Shown piece after piece: positions 1-8,589 of a stretch of DNA of 64,000 bases. Numbering within the stretch: the first letter of the stretch is position 1; the number at the start of each line of letters is the position of its first letter. Source of the DNA: SKLM01 sp964575455 (lineage in GTDB: Bacteria > Chloroflexota > Anaerolineae > B4-G1). The notes beneath the pieces are model-generated. The model was not told where the DNA came from. It saw nothing but the letters and a program-made list of their open reading frames with translations, and did not search any database. Both the position numbers and the translations under genes were made by a program. The stretch covers positions 4,995 to 68,994 of the forward strand of contig CAZNRX010000016.1 in the NCBI GenBank assembly GCA_964575455.1. Reading direction: 5' to 3'.

Positions 1-42
1 GCGAACGTGCGTTGGCCCTGGGGTGAAGAGCTTTCTGTACAT
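1..42 (-). CDS. Class V aminotransferase, N-terminal 14 codons (alanine/serine-glyoxylate aminotransferase-like)
   Basis: Read on the minus strand from an ATG at 42-40, the frame is open to the window edge and gives MYRKLFTPGPTHVR. KLFTPGPT is the typical start of class V pyridoxal-phosphate aminotransferases of the alanine-glyoxylate/serine-pyruvate group, which interconvert glyoxylate and glycine. A strong ribosome binding site (AGGAGG at 54-49) sits 6 nt before the ATG. The gene lies directly downstream of a tandem glycine riboswitch and intrinsic terminator, so its expression should respond to glycine, in line with a role in glycine/serine metabolism. Only the first residues are visible, so substrate and length cannot be judged; phosphoserine aminotransferase is an alternative within the same fold. 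Confidence 0.7.
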   Translation of the reverse strand, partial: MYRKLFTPGPTHVR

Positions 43-189
43 CGTGTACCTCCTGTTCAGTGAATCGAATGTGAAGCTATCGTACCAACTGATAGATCGG
101 CATAGCCTGGCTTGAGGGTTGTGAACACCCTGTCCAGTTGGCCTGAATCGGTCGCTCTGATCCCTGCGTCACCAGGAGCCCACCTATCG

Positions 190-225
190 AAAAAAGGACG
201 CACAAGCCTATCTGGCTGTGCGTCC
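190..225 (-). terminator. Intrinsic terminator of the glycine riboswitch leader
   Basis: On the minus strand GGACGCAC pairs with GTGCGTCC (225-218 with 203-196), extended by GGCT/AGCC with one bulged base, and is followed by a T tract (195-190). It sits right after the second glycine aptamer and before the aminotransferase start, so it is likely the expression platform of the switch. Confidence 0.85.
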
Positions 226-445
226 TCTGTCTCCCACCTGAGAGATTCCTCCCGAGTGATATTTGGGATTGCCCCTTCGGTATCCTTAGCGCGGCCCCAG
301 GTGCTCTTGGAGCTGCTCTCCGGATTTTCCAGAGTGCCGAGGTAAGGGGTCCGGTGACCTGAGAGTTTCGTCGCCGTAGTCAGCCGGCCACGGCGAGTTG
401 CCCCTTCGGTGTCCGCTTGGAGGCGGCCTCTCCCCCATACCCCAG
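226..445 (-). promoter_or_regulatory. Tandem glycine riboswitch (two aptamers)
   Basis: On the minus strand there are two successive glycine-aptamer cores. Each has a GA(T/C)ACCGAAGGGGCAA segment (about 404 and 283) followed by a CTCTCAGGT segment (about 366 and 245). The first aptamer spans roughly 445-346 and the second 345-226. This is the classical cooperative tandem arrangement. The terminator at 225-190 follows immediately and the downstream gene is a class V aminotransferase. Boundaries are approximate because P1 pairing was judged by eye. Confidence 0.9.
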
Positions 446-470
446 GGCGGTCAGACTATGGTTTGAGCTT

Positions 471-499
471 ATTTTACAGTATCCCTTCTCAAAAGTCAA
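471..499 (-). promoter_or_regulatory. Sigma70-type promoter of the riboswitch leader
   Basis: Minus-strand TTGACT (499-494) and TAAAAT (476-471) are separated by exactly 17 bp. Transcription would begin near 464, a few bases upstream of the first aptamer. Confidence 0.75.
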
Positions 500-519
500 T
501 CTCGGCGAACTCGCGCTCC

Positions 520-618
520 AGGTGACCGGCACTTCAAACGACTTCCTCCGGGACGACAGAGGGCTCTTCTGACACACGACGCGCGGCTTACAGGCTTGGT
601 TGCAAATGCCGGTCACCT
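520..618. repeat. 12-bp inverted repeat AGGTGACCGGCA
   Basis: AGGTGACCGGCA at 520-531 is perfectly complementary to 607-618, with about 75 bp between the arms. The right arm covers the stop codon of the neighbouring hydrolase-like gene. The arms resemble the inverted repeat at 46836-46878 (AGGTGnCnGGCACT pattern), so this may be one copy of a dispersed repeat rather than a terminator: no T tract follows. Confidence 0.55.
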
Positions 619-3363
619 CAACGACGAAAACGATAAGGCGCGGGCGGAGCCGATGGTGGGATGATTCCTGAAGATGATGGGCAGGAACAGGCGCACCGGG
701 GGGTAGTGAACCAGTACGCCTTCGAGGTCGTATGTCTCCTCGTCCCAGCTGTCCGTCCGCACCCGGTCGGCCATCTCGGCCACCGAGGCCAACCAGACAT
801 CCGGCCGGACGCTGGGCAGGGGTGCGTGAGAGAACCCCCAGGACTCGATGTGCCACCAGTCATCCGGTTCGGCGTTGGCCGGGTTGTCCGGGAAGCCGCT
901 CTGATAGGTGGCGTTGATGGCCTGGACGTAGGCCAGATCGGGGTTCATGCGCACCCACAGGCCCGCTGTGTGTCGGAAGCCGTCCCAGGCCTGATGGATG
1001 TGGGGCTTCGTGCGCGGCGCCTGGACGTGGTCGGAGCTGGCGAAGACGAGCATGACCTTCAGGTCGGGCGCCTGGGTGATGAACTTGGGGTAGTTGTGCA
1101 CGGTGATGCGATAGGGCCACGCCTGCTTTGTCTCGGTGTAGGTCGCCACGTCCGCGGGCCAAGTCTGGGGCGTCAAAGCGCCGTTGTCCAACAGAGCCTT
1201 GGTGAGGGCGCGTGAGTAGTAGCGCTTGTTGTTCCATAACCTAGGTCCCTTCTGCCCGACGATATACTGAGGGTGCCCATGGCCCGCCGCGAAGTAGGGA
1301 CGGTCCATGCCACTTGGATCTTCGTACCACCCGACGGTGGAGTAGTCGACGGTGACCGTGACAGGGCTGTAGGCCTGTTCCTCGAAGAAGGGGTTGGGAA
1401 CTGGGTGGTGTTGGTCGTCGAAGTGACCCAGCTCGCAGGCGTACATCTCGTCACGGGTAGGGTTCTCCCGCCCGATCAGGTACTTGACTCGGGGCAGTTC
1501 AGAGCCGTGCTGGGCCAGGACGTTGGTTGCCACTACGCCGGCGTGAGACGAAGCGAAAAGCCCCACGTTGTCGGTGAGAACGTTCGTCGTGGCGATCAAG
1601 TTCTGGATGGTGTTTCCGTCGATGTCGGTCGTCATGCCCGAGGCGAACTTGATCACGTCGCGCAGGGCTTCCAGGGAACGAGGTCCGCCGTAGTCGTAGA
1701 CACCCTGGCTGCGCGCGCCCGATGCAAGATCAGTGCGCTCCGGCCAGAGGTAGGAGACGGTGACAGCGCCGATCTCGGTGGTGTTGTTGACGCGGTGGAA
1801 GTCGCTGCCCGGGACGAACCAGGTGGAGGCCTCCACGACGACAGGGGCGCCCTCGGGGTAGCGCGGTAGCTCGGGGGCCTCGACCCGCACGGCGATGTCG
1901 TCTCCTTCGGAGTCGACGTAGGTGATGCGCTCGGCGCCGGGTGGCGCTGGCACGTTGACGCCCTGGGCCCGATCCGCCATCTGATAGACCGCGGCCAGCT
2001 GATAGATCGCCTTGGGGACGTCCGGGGGCAAGCAGTAGAGCTCTGCTCCTGACCAATCATCGGGCGGTTGGTTGGGGACGCGATTGGGCAGGTCGTCACG
2101 GCCAGCTAAGTCGGGATCGCCCTCGATCAGATAGGCGGGGCTGGGGTTGATCTGCACCCAGGCACCGTTCTCGCGCCAACCGTCGAAGGCTTGGTGGATG
2201 TGCGGTTTGTCGCGTGGCGCTTGGACGTGGTCCCGCACGCCGCAGAGGACCATCGCCTCCAGACCTGGCAGATGGGTCAGCGCCTGGTCGTAGAGCCAGA
2301 CGGATTCCCGGAGGTACCAGTAGACGTTGGCTTGTGCTGGGTTGGCGATGTCCGAAGGCCAGGTGTCTGTGAAGACGTGTCTGTCGGCCAGGGCCTGAGT
2401 GACAGCTCGGGAGTAGACCTCTAATGCGCCGCTGGGATGGGGGAAGGGATCGAGGGGGAAGTCCTCATCGAGCTGCAGGACGCCATCTAGGTCGAGGTCA
2501 GGCGTTTGCAGGCCCGTGAACGGGTCTGCAACCGTCGTGTACTCGTCATCGCCGTTACCGTCGTGGAAGATGCGACGCGTGGTGGCGTCTGGATCGTAGG
2601 TCAGGTCGTCGTAGGTCACATCCAGGATGCGCCGTCCGTAGTCCACGTAGCGTGGGTTCATGAAATCGCCTTGGTGGGGATGGCCCGGTTCCAGCACGAT
2701 GCGGCCCAGGTCGCGCGTGGCTGCCTGGCTGGAGACGGGGGTCTCCCACTGGATGACGTAACGCAGATGTCCGGCAAGGTCCTGCCCGTGCTGGGCGGCC
2801 ACGGCGACGACGATGTTGCCGCCGTTGGAGACGCCCTCCAGGCCGATGTTGTCGTGCAGCACGGGTACGGGCACGATCTCATCAATGGAGCGTCCTTGGC
2901 TGTCGGACAGCTCGCCGGCGGCGTAGAGGATGACGTCTCGCATGGCAGCGATGGAACGAACACCGCGGTAGTCGTAGGTCCCGTCGGAACTGAGTCCAGC
3001 CGCCGTATCTTCCCCACCGGGGAATAGGAAGCTGATGATGATCACGCCATCCGTCTCGGGCGGCAGGCCGTGGCTAATGCCTTTGGCTTCGTAGCCCCCG
3101 GCTCCCCAGATGAGCACAGGCGCCCCCTGTGGATATCTGGCGTGGCCAGCCCTGGGGGTATGGACTCGGACAGCCAGCGTGCCAGTGGGGCTGCCCGTGC
3201 TTGGCGATGGGAGTCTCACGTCTAGGGGCGTGGCAGGAGCGGGGGAGGCGCGAGGGGGCGGTGCTGCGGCCAGGCTAAGGCTGAGCAGCAGAGCCGAGCC
3301 GAGCATGGCGACGCCAAATGAGAGCGCCCGTCTGCAGGAGACGGAACGGTGCATTGGGGACAT
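613..3363 (-). CDS. Secreted tandem alpha/beta-hydrolase-like protein
   Basis: This 916-residue protein has a Sec signal peptide (residues 1-34) and two homologous halves, about 45-455 and 475-890. Both contain the same order of blocks: a YP(Q/E)GAPV strand, a YDY(R/G)G segment, a DNIGL/DNVGL strand, an AQHG helix end, DHVQAPR(D/T)KPHIHQA and a P(N/D)DW stretch. The first half has a nucleophile elbow G-V-S-N-G-G with Ser179. The second has A-S-S-H-A-G around Ser606, so the glycine before the serine is lost. The shared His-rich block could supply the catalytic His. The C-terminus carries LFLPIIFRN, like tails on many Chloroflexota exported proteins. It is the last gene of the kinase-led group, 38 bp after the deacetylase-like lipoprotein. 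An esterase or peptidase activity is inferred only from the fold-like motifs. Confidence 0.6.
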   Translation of the reverse strand: MSPMHRSVSCRRALSFGVAMLGSALLLSLSLAAAPPPRASPAPATPLDVRLPSPSTGSPTGTLAVRVHTPRAGHARYPQGAPVLIWGAGGYEAKGISHGLPPETDGVIIISFLFPGGEDTAAGLSSDGTYDYRGVRSIAAMRDVILYAAGELSDSQGRSIDEIVPVPVLHDNIGLEGVSNGGNIVVAVAAQHGQDLAGHLRYVIQWETPVSSQAATRDLGRIVLEPGHPHQGDFMNPRYVDYGRRILDVTYDDLTYDPDATTRRIFHDGNGDDEYTTVADPFTGLQTPDLDLDGVLQLDEDFPLDPFPHPSGALEVYSRAVTQALADRHVFTDTWPSDIANPAQANVYWYLRESVWLYDQALTHLPGLEAMVLCGVRDHVQAPRDKPHIHQAFDGWRENGAWVQINPSPAYLIEGDPDLAGRDDLPNRVPNQPPDDWSGAELYCLPPDVPKAIYQLAAVYQMADRAQGVNVPAPPGAERITYVDSEGDDIAVRVEAPELPRYPEGAPVVVEASTWFVPGSDFHRVNNTTEIGAVTVSYLWPERTDLASGARSQGVYDYGGPRSLEALRDVIKFASGMTTDIDGNTIQNLIATTNVLTDNVGLFASSHAGVVATNVLAQHGSELPRVKYLIGRENPTRDEMYACELGHFDDQHHPVPNPFFEEQAYSPVTVTVDYSTVGWYEDPSGMDRPYFAAGHGHPQYIVGQKGPRLWNNKRYYSRALTKALLDNGALTPQTWPADVATYTETKQAWPYRITVHNYPKFITQAPDLKVMLVFASSDHVQAPRTKPHIHQAWDGFRHTAGLWVRMNPDLAYVQAINATYQSGFPDNPANAEPDDWWHIESWGFSHAPLPSVRPDVWLASVAEMADRVRTDSWDEETYDLEGVLVHYPPVRLFLPIIFRNHPTIGSARALSFSSLR

Positions 3364-3401
3364 GGCGCGATGATCCTCCTGTCACTAGACTGGTTCAGGC
3401 T

Positions 3402-5537
3402 TTATTCCGAGGCGCGATAGGTCTCGATCAGCTCTGGCATGGTCTGCCAGACGATGTCTCCTCGGTCGACGTACTCTTGCAGGCCTTCGAAGAAACCGTG
3501 CAGCAGTTGTTCGTCGATGGCCTGTCCGAAGCTCCACACGAAGAAGAAGGCGTTGATTTGGCCTGGTGCACGGGCTGCCAGGGCATCCTCAATGAGCTCG
3601 AGCGCGACATCCACATCCTCTTCGGTCATATCGTTGTGAGTGTGGGAACCGGACGCGAGCTTGGCCTCGTGGAGGCCGTGGATGGTGCCCACCGTGGGGA
3701 CGATCAGCAGCCCGTTGTCGGCCGGCGTGGTCCAACTGCTGCCATCCGCGGCTCGCCAGGGATGGAGGGCCGCCGGGAAATCCCCTGGGTACGGGTCGTG
3801 ACACATCCCATCACCGGGGCCCTCACAGGCCTGGATTTCCGGCGGCTGCTGCTCACCTGGGAGGGAGCGGAGGCAGTAGTTGACGATGCCAGACGTGGCC
3901 TGGATACCCACCTGACGGGCGGCGGTGACCCAGTCCAACTCGGAGCAGATGCCGGACGCATGAACAACAGGGATGCCCATCGCTTCCATGTCGGCGCGCA
4001 GCTGGCGCAGCTGGGAGGTGAATGCCTCCTGGCCTCCGGATAGCCGGGGGTTGCCACCCAGATCGGCGTGGATGCCGACACCGTCCCCGCGCTTGTACAG
4101 CTCCTTCAGCACGTTCGGCTCGAAGGTGGCGCTGGGACCAATCAGGTTGGAGGTCTCCCAGGTGATGGGCATGTCGTACGCATTGGCCAGATTGGAGTAG
4201 GCCAAGATGCGCTCGCTGTATCGCTCGTATACCTCCTGGTTGTACCCGGTCAGGCTGTTCCCGAGCGGATAGCCCTCCAGGTGGACGGACAAGCCCACGT
4301 AGAGAGGGGGCATCTCGCTCGGCTTCGAAACCGGTGGTTGATCCTGCGCGGCGTAGGGCGGCTCGACGCCCTCGAGGAAGAAGATGTTGGGGCGAGCGTC
4401 GAAGTCCCGACGCCAGATGTCGACGGCCTCTGAGTAGGTGACGTAGGTTGCTCGGCCGGATTCAATCAAGGGCTTCAGCTGATCCAGCAGAGCCAGCAAC
4501 TCCTGATGGCGCTGGAGGTCGAAGATGATGCTCTGCGGCACCGCGATCGAGGCGGTGTACATCTTGTCTCGGTCGATGGTCCCTTCCTCGAGTTGGTCCG
4601 CCGCCGTTTGCACGAACTCCGGGGTGGATCGCCAGCCTCTCTCGGCGCTCCAGTTGCCGTGCTCACCTGGGCCCACGTAGATCAAGGAGCCCTCGGCGTC
4701 GTGGCTCCAGAAGCTCTGGCCGGCTCCCTTGGGCCTCCAGATGCCGCTGGCGAGGTCATCCTTGCTGAAGTCCCCCAGGTGATGGTCGTGGCTGACGGCC
4801 AGGGTCAGGATCTTGGGATGCCAGGTGAAGTCGGGGTAGATCCATCCCGCCTCGCCCTGTGAGAGTCGGGCGAACTGGTCGGGCGCGTCCCAGACGAAGC
4901 CGCCGACGTTCTCACTGATGGACGGCGTGACCTGCTCGCCCAGGAAGCGGATGTCGGCGTAGTTGTCCTGACCCTCCTCCCATCCTCCCTCCTGGTGAGG
5001 GTCGATTTCGAAGCCGTAGTGGGTGGATAGGTAGTCGATCACGTTCTGACCGGCGGTGGCTGCCCGCATGGCGTCCGTCTCGCACGCCGATACCCCCTGG
5101 AAGAACTCGTACTCGACCTGCAGGTTGACGGCCGCTCCATGATTCGACACGGCCTCTGCGAACTGGAGCAGCTTCTGCCGGAAACCAGGGTAGGCATCGC
5201 AGTTGGTGTAGACGGGCACGTCCTCGATGTGGCCGGCAACCGTCACGTAGACGGGTGGGAGAGGCGCAGCCTCGCCCGCGGGTGTGGCAGCTTCGGCGGG
5301 CGCGCCGCAATCCTCGGGACAGGTCTCGGCATTCTCCGGCCCGTCGCACACACCATCGCCGCAGCGCCTCTCGCTTTCCTCTTCTGTCTCCTTGGGCGGC
5401 GGCTGAGAGGGCGTGGATGTGGGCGCAATGACGGGCGTAGGGCTCGGCTCCGGGATAGGGAGCACGGACGCGACCTGGCACGCTGTGAGGGCGCACAAGG
5501 CCAGCAGGGCGACGGTCATCTTGGAAACACGGTACAT
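3402..5537 (-). CDS. Lipoprotein with Cys-rich segment and polysaccharide-deacetylase-like region
   Basis: The 711-residue product starts with a lipoprotein signal peptide (lipobox LTAC, Cys20) and a Pro/Thr linker. Next comes CGDGVCDGPENAETCPEDC at 59-77, a small disulphide or metal-binding repeat found in exported archaeal and bacterial proteins. Two large segments follow, about 95-385 and 405-705, each beginning PLPPVYVTVAGHIE or PPLYVGLSVHLE. The second (SVHLEGYPLGN, WETSNL, GIHADLGG, NAFFFVWSFG) resembles the NodB/polysaccharide deacetylase barrel; the first includes AVSHDHHLGDF. Together they suggest a surface carbohydrate-active or binding protein. Metal ligands were not confirmed, so activity is uncertain. 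It lies 9 bp after the truncated TetR-like gene and is probably co-transcribed with it and the kinase. Confidence 0.55.
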   Translation of the reverse strand: MYRVSKMTVALLALCALTACQVASVLPIPEPSPTPVIAPTSTPSQPPPKETEEESERRCGDGVCDGPENAETCPEDCGAPAEAATPAGEAAPLPPVYVTVAGHIEDVPVYTNCDAYPGFRQKLLQFAEAVSNHGAAVNLQVEYEFFQGVSACETDAMRAATAGQNVIDYLSTHYGFEIDPHQEGGWEEGQDNYADIRFLGEQVTPSISENVGGFVWDAPDQFARLSQGEAGWIYPDFTWHPKILTLAVSHDHHLGDFSKDDLASGIWRPKGAGQSFWSHDAEGSLIYVGPGEHGNWSAERGWRSTPEFVQTAADQLEEGTIDRDKMYTASIAVPQSIIFDLQRHQELLALLDQLKPLIESGRATYVTYSEAVDIWRRDFDARPNIFFLEGVEPPYAAQDQPPVSKPSEMPPLYVGLSVHLEGYPLGNSLTGYNQEVYERYSERILAYSNLANAYDMPITWETSNLIGPSATFEPNVLKELYKRGDGVGIHADLGGNPRLSGGQEAFTSQLRQLRADMEAMGIPVVHASGICSELDWVTAARQVGIQATSGIVNYCLRSLPGEQQPPEIQACEGPGDGMCHDPYPGDFPAALHPWRAADGSSWTTPADNGLLIVPTVGTIHGLHEAKLASGSHTHNDMTEEDVDVALELIEDALAARAPGQINAFFFVWSFGQAIDEQLLHGFFEGLQEYVDRGDIVWQTMPELIETYRASE

Positions 5538-5546
5538 TGATCGACC

Positions 5547-5918
5547 TCAACTTTGTCTTGATTCTCCGGGACGGCTGCTTTCAAGGCCGTCGAAGATGAG
5601 CCTGGTCAACAGCTCGGGCAGATCCTTCCATCCCGCCAGCGTCTCATCGTCCTCGAGAAAGCGGAGGATGATCAGGCCGATGAAGGTGCTGTGGAGCACC
5701 CGGCCAGTCAGGGATACGTCGACGGGCTCGATGGTCCCTCGTGCGATCTCGGCCTCGAGGTACTGCTCAAGAAGGGTGATCGTCGGCTGGAAGAACTCCT
5801 CATAGAAACGCTCCTGCAGCTCAGGGTTGACGAGCATCTCCGGGAGAGTGGCCTGGAAGATGCGGTGGTTTTGCTCAATCAAGTCGAGGTAGCGGGAAAA
5901 GGCTACTCGTGGCCGCAC
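5547..5918 (-). CDS. TetR-like ligand-binding domain without DNA-binding domain
   Basis: The 123-residue product matches only the C-terminal part of TetR regulators. It aligns well with residues about 110-240 of the complete TetR at 50937-51680: shared pattern of P-LLE-(Y/H)L-A-I-G-I-PV(D/N)V, an R/F-rich helix, then W, then the ending (I/L)xDGL. There is no helix-turn-helix. A GTG start follows the kinase stop codon by 1 nt, and no HTH-coding sequence is seen in any frame upstream because that region encodes the kinase. It is either a headless remnant fused into this operon by deletion or a stand-alone ligand-binding or dimerisation protein. Confidence 0.6.
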   Translation of the reverse strand: MRPRVAFSRYLDLIEQNHRIFQATLPEMLVNPELQERFYEEFFQPTITLLEQYLEAEIARGTIEPVDVSLTGRVLHSTFIGLIILRFLEDDETLAGWKDLPELLTRLIFDGLESSRPGESRQS

Positions 5919-5919
5919 C

Positions 5920-8511
5920 TTATGCCTGCCGCAGCGTGAAGAAGAACGTACTTCCTTCGCCGACCTTGCTGTCTACGCCGACCTTTCCACCAAGCTTGTC
6001 CATGATGCGCTGGACGATGGAGAGTCCCAGCCCGTGCCCCTCAGCCTTGACTTGGTGGAGACGCGTGAACGGCGTGAATAGGCGGGCCTGTTCCTTTGGG
6101 GTCAGCCCCTGACCATTGTCGCGCACCCAGAAGCGCACAGTGCCGTCGGGCTGGGGGGTGGCGCCCAGCTCCACGCGGGGAGGGCGGCCGCCGTACTTGA
6201 TGGCGTTGCTCAAGTAGTTGGCCCATACCTCCTCGATCCAGGCGGCGTGGCCCATGGCTGTGGGCCATTTATCCGGCATGACGATCTCGGCGCGGTGCTG
6301 TTCAATCAGATACGCGAGGCGGTCCTGGGCGGCGGCCACGATCGGTGCCATGTCCAAGGGTTTCGTGGCGACCTCTCCACGCCGCACTTCCGAGAGTAGG
6401 AGGAGCTCTCCGATGATGTTGTTCATCCGGTCGGCCGTGGCCACAATAGTTGCTAGCGCTTCCTGCCGGACGTCGCCCGGCAGGCTCTCATAGTCGTCGC
6501 CCAGGAGCTCGGCATAGCCGACGAGGTGCTGCAAGGGATTCTTCAGATCGTGGGCCACTGTGTGCGCGAAGGCGTCCAGTTCCTCATTGCGCGCCTCCAG
6601 TTGAGTGGTGTATTGGCGCAGAGCCTCTTGCGCCTCCTTGAGCTCGCTGATGTCGGTGTAGACGGCGACCGCGCCGGCAAAGTCTCCCTCAATGAGGATG
6701 GGGGAGCCGGCCACGAGGACATCGACCGGTGAACTGTTCTTCCGGTAGCGGGTGGTCTCCACGGGCGCTAGCCTCTCGCCGCTCATGACGGCTTGGGTGA
6801 AGCCGGTTGCCTGCTCCAGTGCGGCTGGCGTGGTGATCAGGGGATCGAGATGCTGACCGACGACCTCGTCGCTGGTGTAGCCAAACAGCCTCTCTGCGCC
6901 GGCGTTCCACTCCACGATACGATGGTGCGCGTCGAGGGTGACGATGGCGTCGGGGGCGGCCGACAGCAGGCCCTCCAGGTAGAGGCGGCGCTTCCTCGAC
7001 TGGTTGAAGAGACGAGCGTTCTCGACAGCCACCCCAATTTGCTGGCCGATGATGGTCAGCAGGGCGTGGTCGGCTTCCGACATAGAGCGGGGTTCACGGT
7101 CGAAAAGGCAGAAGGTGCCGAGGACCTGGTCCCTATGGACGATGGGGGCGCCGGCGTAGGCCTGGAGACCCAAGCGAAGCAGGCCCTCGACATCCGCAGG
7201 TCCTCCCTGGCGCAGGTCTTCGAGGTCCAGAGGCTCGCCTTTCCGGTAGACGACGTCGCACAGGGTGCCCTCCAGCCCGCGGGTTTCGAGTGACTGGGTG
7301 AGCGACGTTGGAAGGCCAGCGTGGCTGAACAGCGCCAGCCTATCCGTCCCTTCATCGGCCAGGGTGATCAAGCCACCTGTGAAGCCGAGGGCGTCCATGG
7401 TGCTCGAGAGTGCCTCATCAAGGCGTTCGTGGAGATCCATCGAGCTGGCCAGCGCCCGAGCCACCGCGTTGCGAGCCATAAGATCGCGGTTCTGACGCTG
7501 CAGCGCTTGCTCTGCCTGCACACGTTCGGTGACGTCTCGGAAGATCCCGCGCGTGGCGACGGGGGTGCCGTCCTCGAAGCGGCAGTTGATGTTGCCCTCG
7601 ACGATGATCTGCTCGCCATCCTTGGCGACAAACGTCGCCTCCACGCGTTGCGAGCACTCCTCCTCGGTGAGGCGCTGCAGGATGGCCCGGCAGTGAGCCT
7701 GGCTATCGGGGTGGATGACATTGAAGATGGAGAGCTCGTCGAGCTCCTCCTCGCTGTAGCCCAGCGTCTCGTGCCAGGCGCGGTTAGCGTAGAGGATCGA
7801 TCCATCGGGGGCCACGCTCTGCACCAGATCGTTGGCGCTGTGCAGCAGGTCGCGATAGCGTCGCTCGCTCTCCTGCGCAGCCTCTAGTGTGGCTTCCAGC
7901 TCCTTCTTACGCTTCTCGTCGCGGCTGCGCAGGCGCTGCATCCGCCGGAGATTGCGAAGCCGCGCGGCGTGGATCAGCGCGGAGAGCACCGTGGAGGAGA
8001 GCAGAGCGATGCCGAAGTGGAGCGAAGTGGGTGAGGGAGCAGCGGCGAGCGAAGGATGCGCCAGTACCGCCGCGCCCCAACCGGTAAGGGTGGTGGAGAT
8101 GAGAGCGACAAGCCACGCGGTGGATAGGAAGAGGGATCCCGCTCCGACGATCAGCAGCAGGAGGTTGGTCGTCTGCTCAAGATCAGCCGTCAGAATGAGG
8201 TGGAGCAGGCTGTTGACCAGCACCAGCCCGGCGATGCCGGCCCCGATGGCGTGGGCCCAGCGAGGAGCGATTGAGCCGCGCCTCAGCAGGACGGTCAGGC
8301 CAAACAGGATGAGGGACGTGCCAGCTGCCACAGGGCTCATCACGGCGGCCGTGGCCTGCGGCAGCACGAGCAGATGGCTGATGGTGAACGCCAGGTACAG
8401 ACCACCCAGTCCGACCGAGACCGAGGGCAGGCTTCTTAGAACGACGTGCTTGGGTCTGAAAACGGTATCCGAGTCGGCGGTTCCAGGCTGTGGCGGCTGT
8501 CTCCGTGCCAT
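5920..8511 (-). CDS. Membrane PAS-GAF-PAS sensor histidine kinase
   Basis: The 863-residue protein has an N-terminal membrane region of about six hydrophobic segments (30-195), a short coiled coil, PAS (about 215-335), GAF (about 350-505), PAS (about 510-630), HisKA and HATPase domains. The phosphoacceptor is His654 in AHDLKNPL. The N box (YLSNAIKYGG), G1 (VRDNGQGL), F box (FTPFTRL) and G2 (GHGLGLSIV) are all intact, so it should be active. It starts at an ATG with AGGAGG 6 nt upstream. No response regulator is adjacent; the nearest is the OmpR-like one at 21367. It heads a minus-strand group with a headless TetR and two exported proteins. Ligand unknown. Confidence 0.92.
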   Translation of the reverse strand: MARRQPPQPGTADSDTVFRPKHVVLRSLPSVSVGLGGLYLAFTISHLLVLPQATAAVMSPVAAGTSLILFGLTVLLRRGSIAPRWAHAIGAGIAGLVLVNSLLHLILTADLEQTTNLLLLIVGAGSLFLSTAWLVALISTTLTGWGAAVLAHPSLAAAPSPTSLHFGIALLSSTVLSALIHAARLRNLRRMQRLRSRDEKRKKELEATLEAAQESERRYRDLLHSANDLVQSVAPDGSILYANRAWHETLGYSEEELDELSIFNVIHPDSQAHCRAILQRLTEEECSQRVEATFVAKDGEQIIVEGNINCRFEDGTPVATRGIFRDVTERVQAEQALQRQNRDLMARNAVARALASSMDLHERLDEALSSTMDALGFTGGLITLADEGTDRLALFSHAGLPTSLTQSLETRGLEGTLCDVVYRKGEPLDLEDLRQGGPADVEGLLRLGLQAYAGAPIVHRDQVLGTFCLFDREPRSMSEADHALLTIIGQQIGVAVENARLFNQSRKRRLYLEGLLSAAPDAIVTLDAHHRIVEWNAGAERLFGYTSDEVVGQHLDPLITTPAALEQATGFTQAVMSGERLAPVETTRYRKNSSPVDVLVAGSPILIEGDFAGAVAVYTDISELKEAQEALRQYTTQLEARNEELDAFAHTVAHDLKNPLQHLVGYAELLGDDYESLPGDVRQEALATIVATADRMNNIIGELLLLSEVRRGEVATKPLDMAPIVAAAQDRLAYLIEQHRAEIVMPDKWPTAMGHAAWIEEVWANYLSNAIKYGGRPPRVELGATPQPDGTVRFWVRDNGQGLTPKEQARLFTPFTRLHQVKAEGHGLGLSIVQRIMDKLGGKVGVDSKVGEGSTFFFTLRQA

Positions 8512-8560
8512 CGTTCCTCCTAATCAAGGTAGAAGTCATATGCCGGTCTGCACTACACAG

Positions 8561-8589
8561 AGTATACCACAAAGAGGTGCCGCTGTCTG
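8561..8589 (-). promoter_or_regulatory. Probable activator-dependent promoter of the histidine kinase gene
   Basis: Minus-strand TATACT (8566-8561) is a good -10, but the -35 position 17 bp away reads CAGACA (8589-8584), a poor match. The weak -35 abuts the palindrome at 8589-8604, which suggests activation by a bound regulator. Confidence 0.5.
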
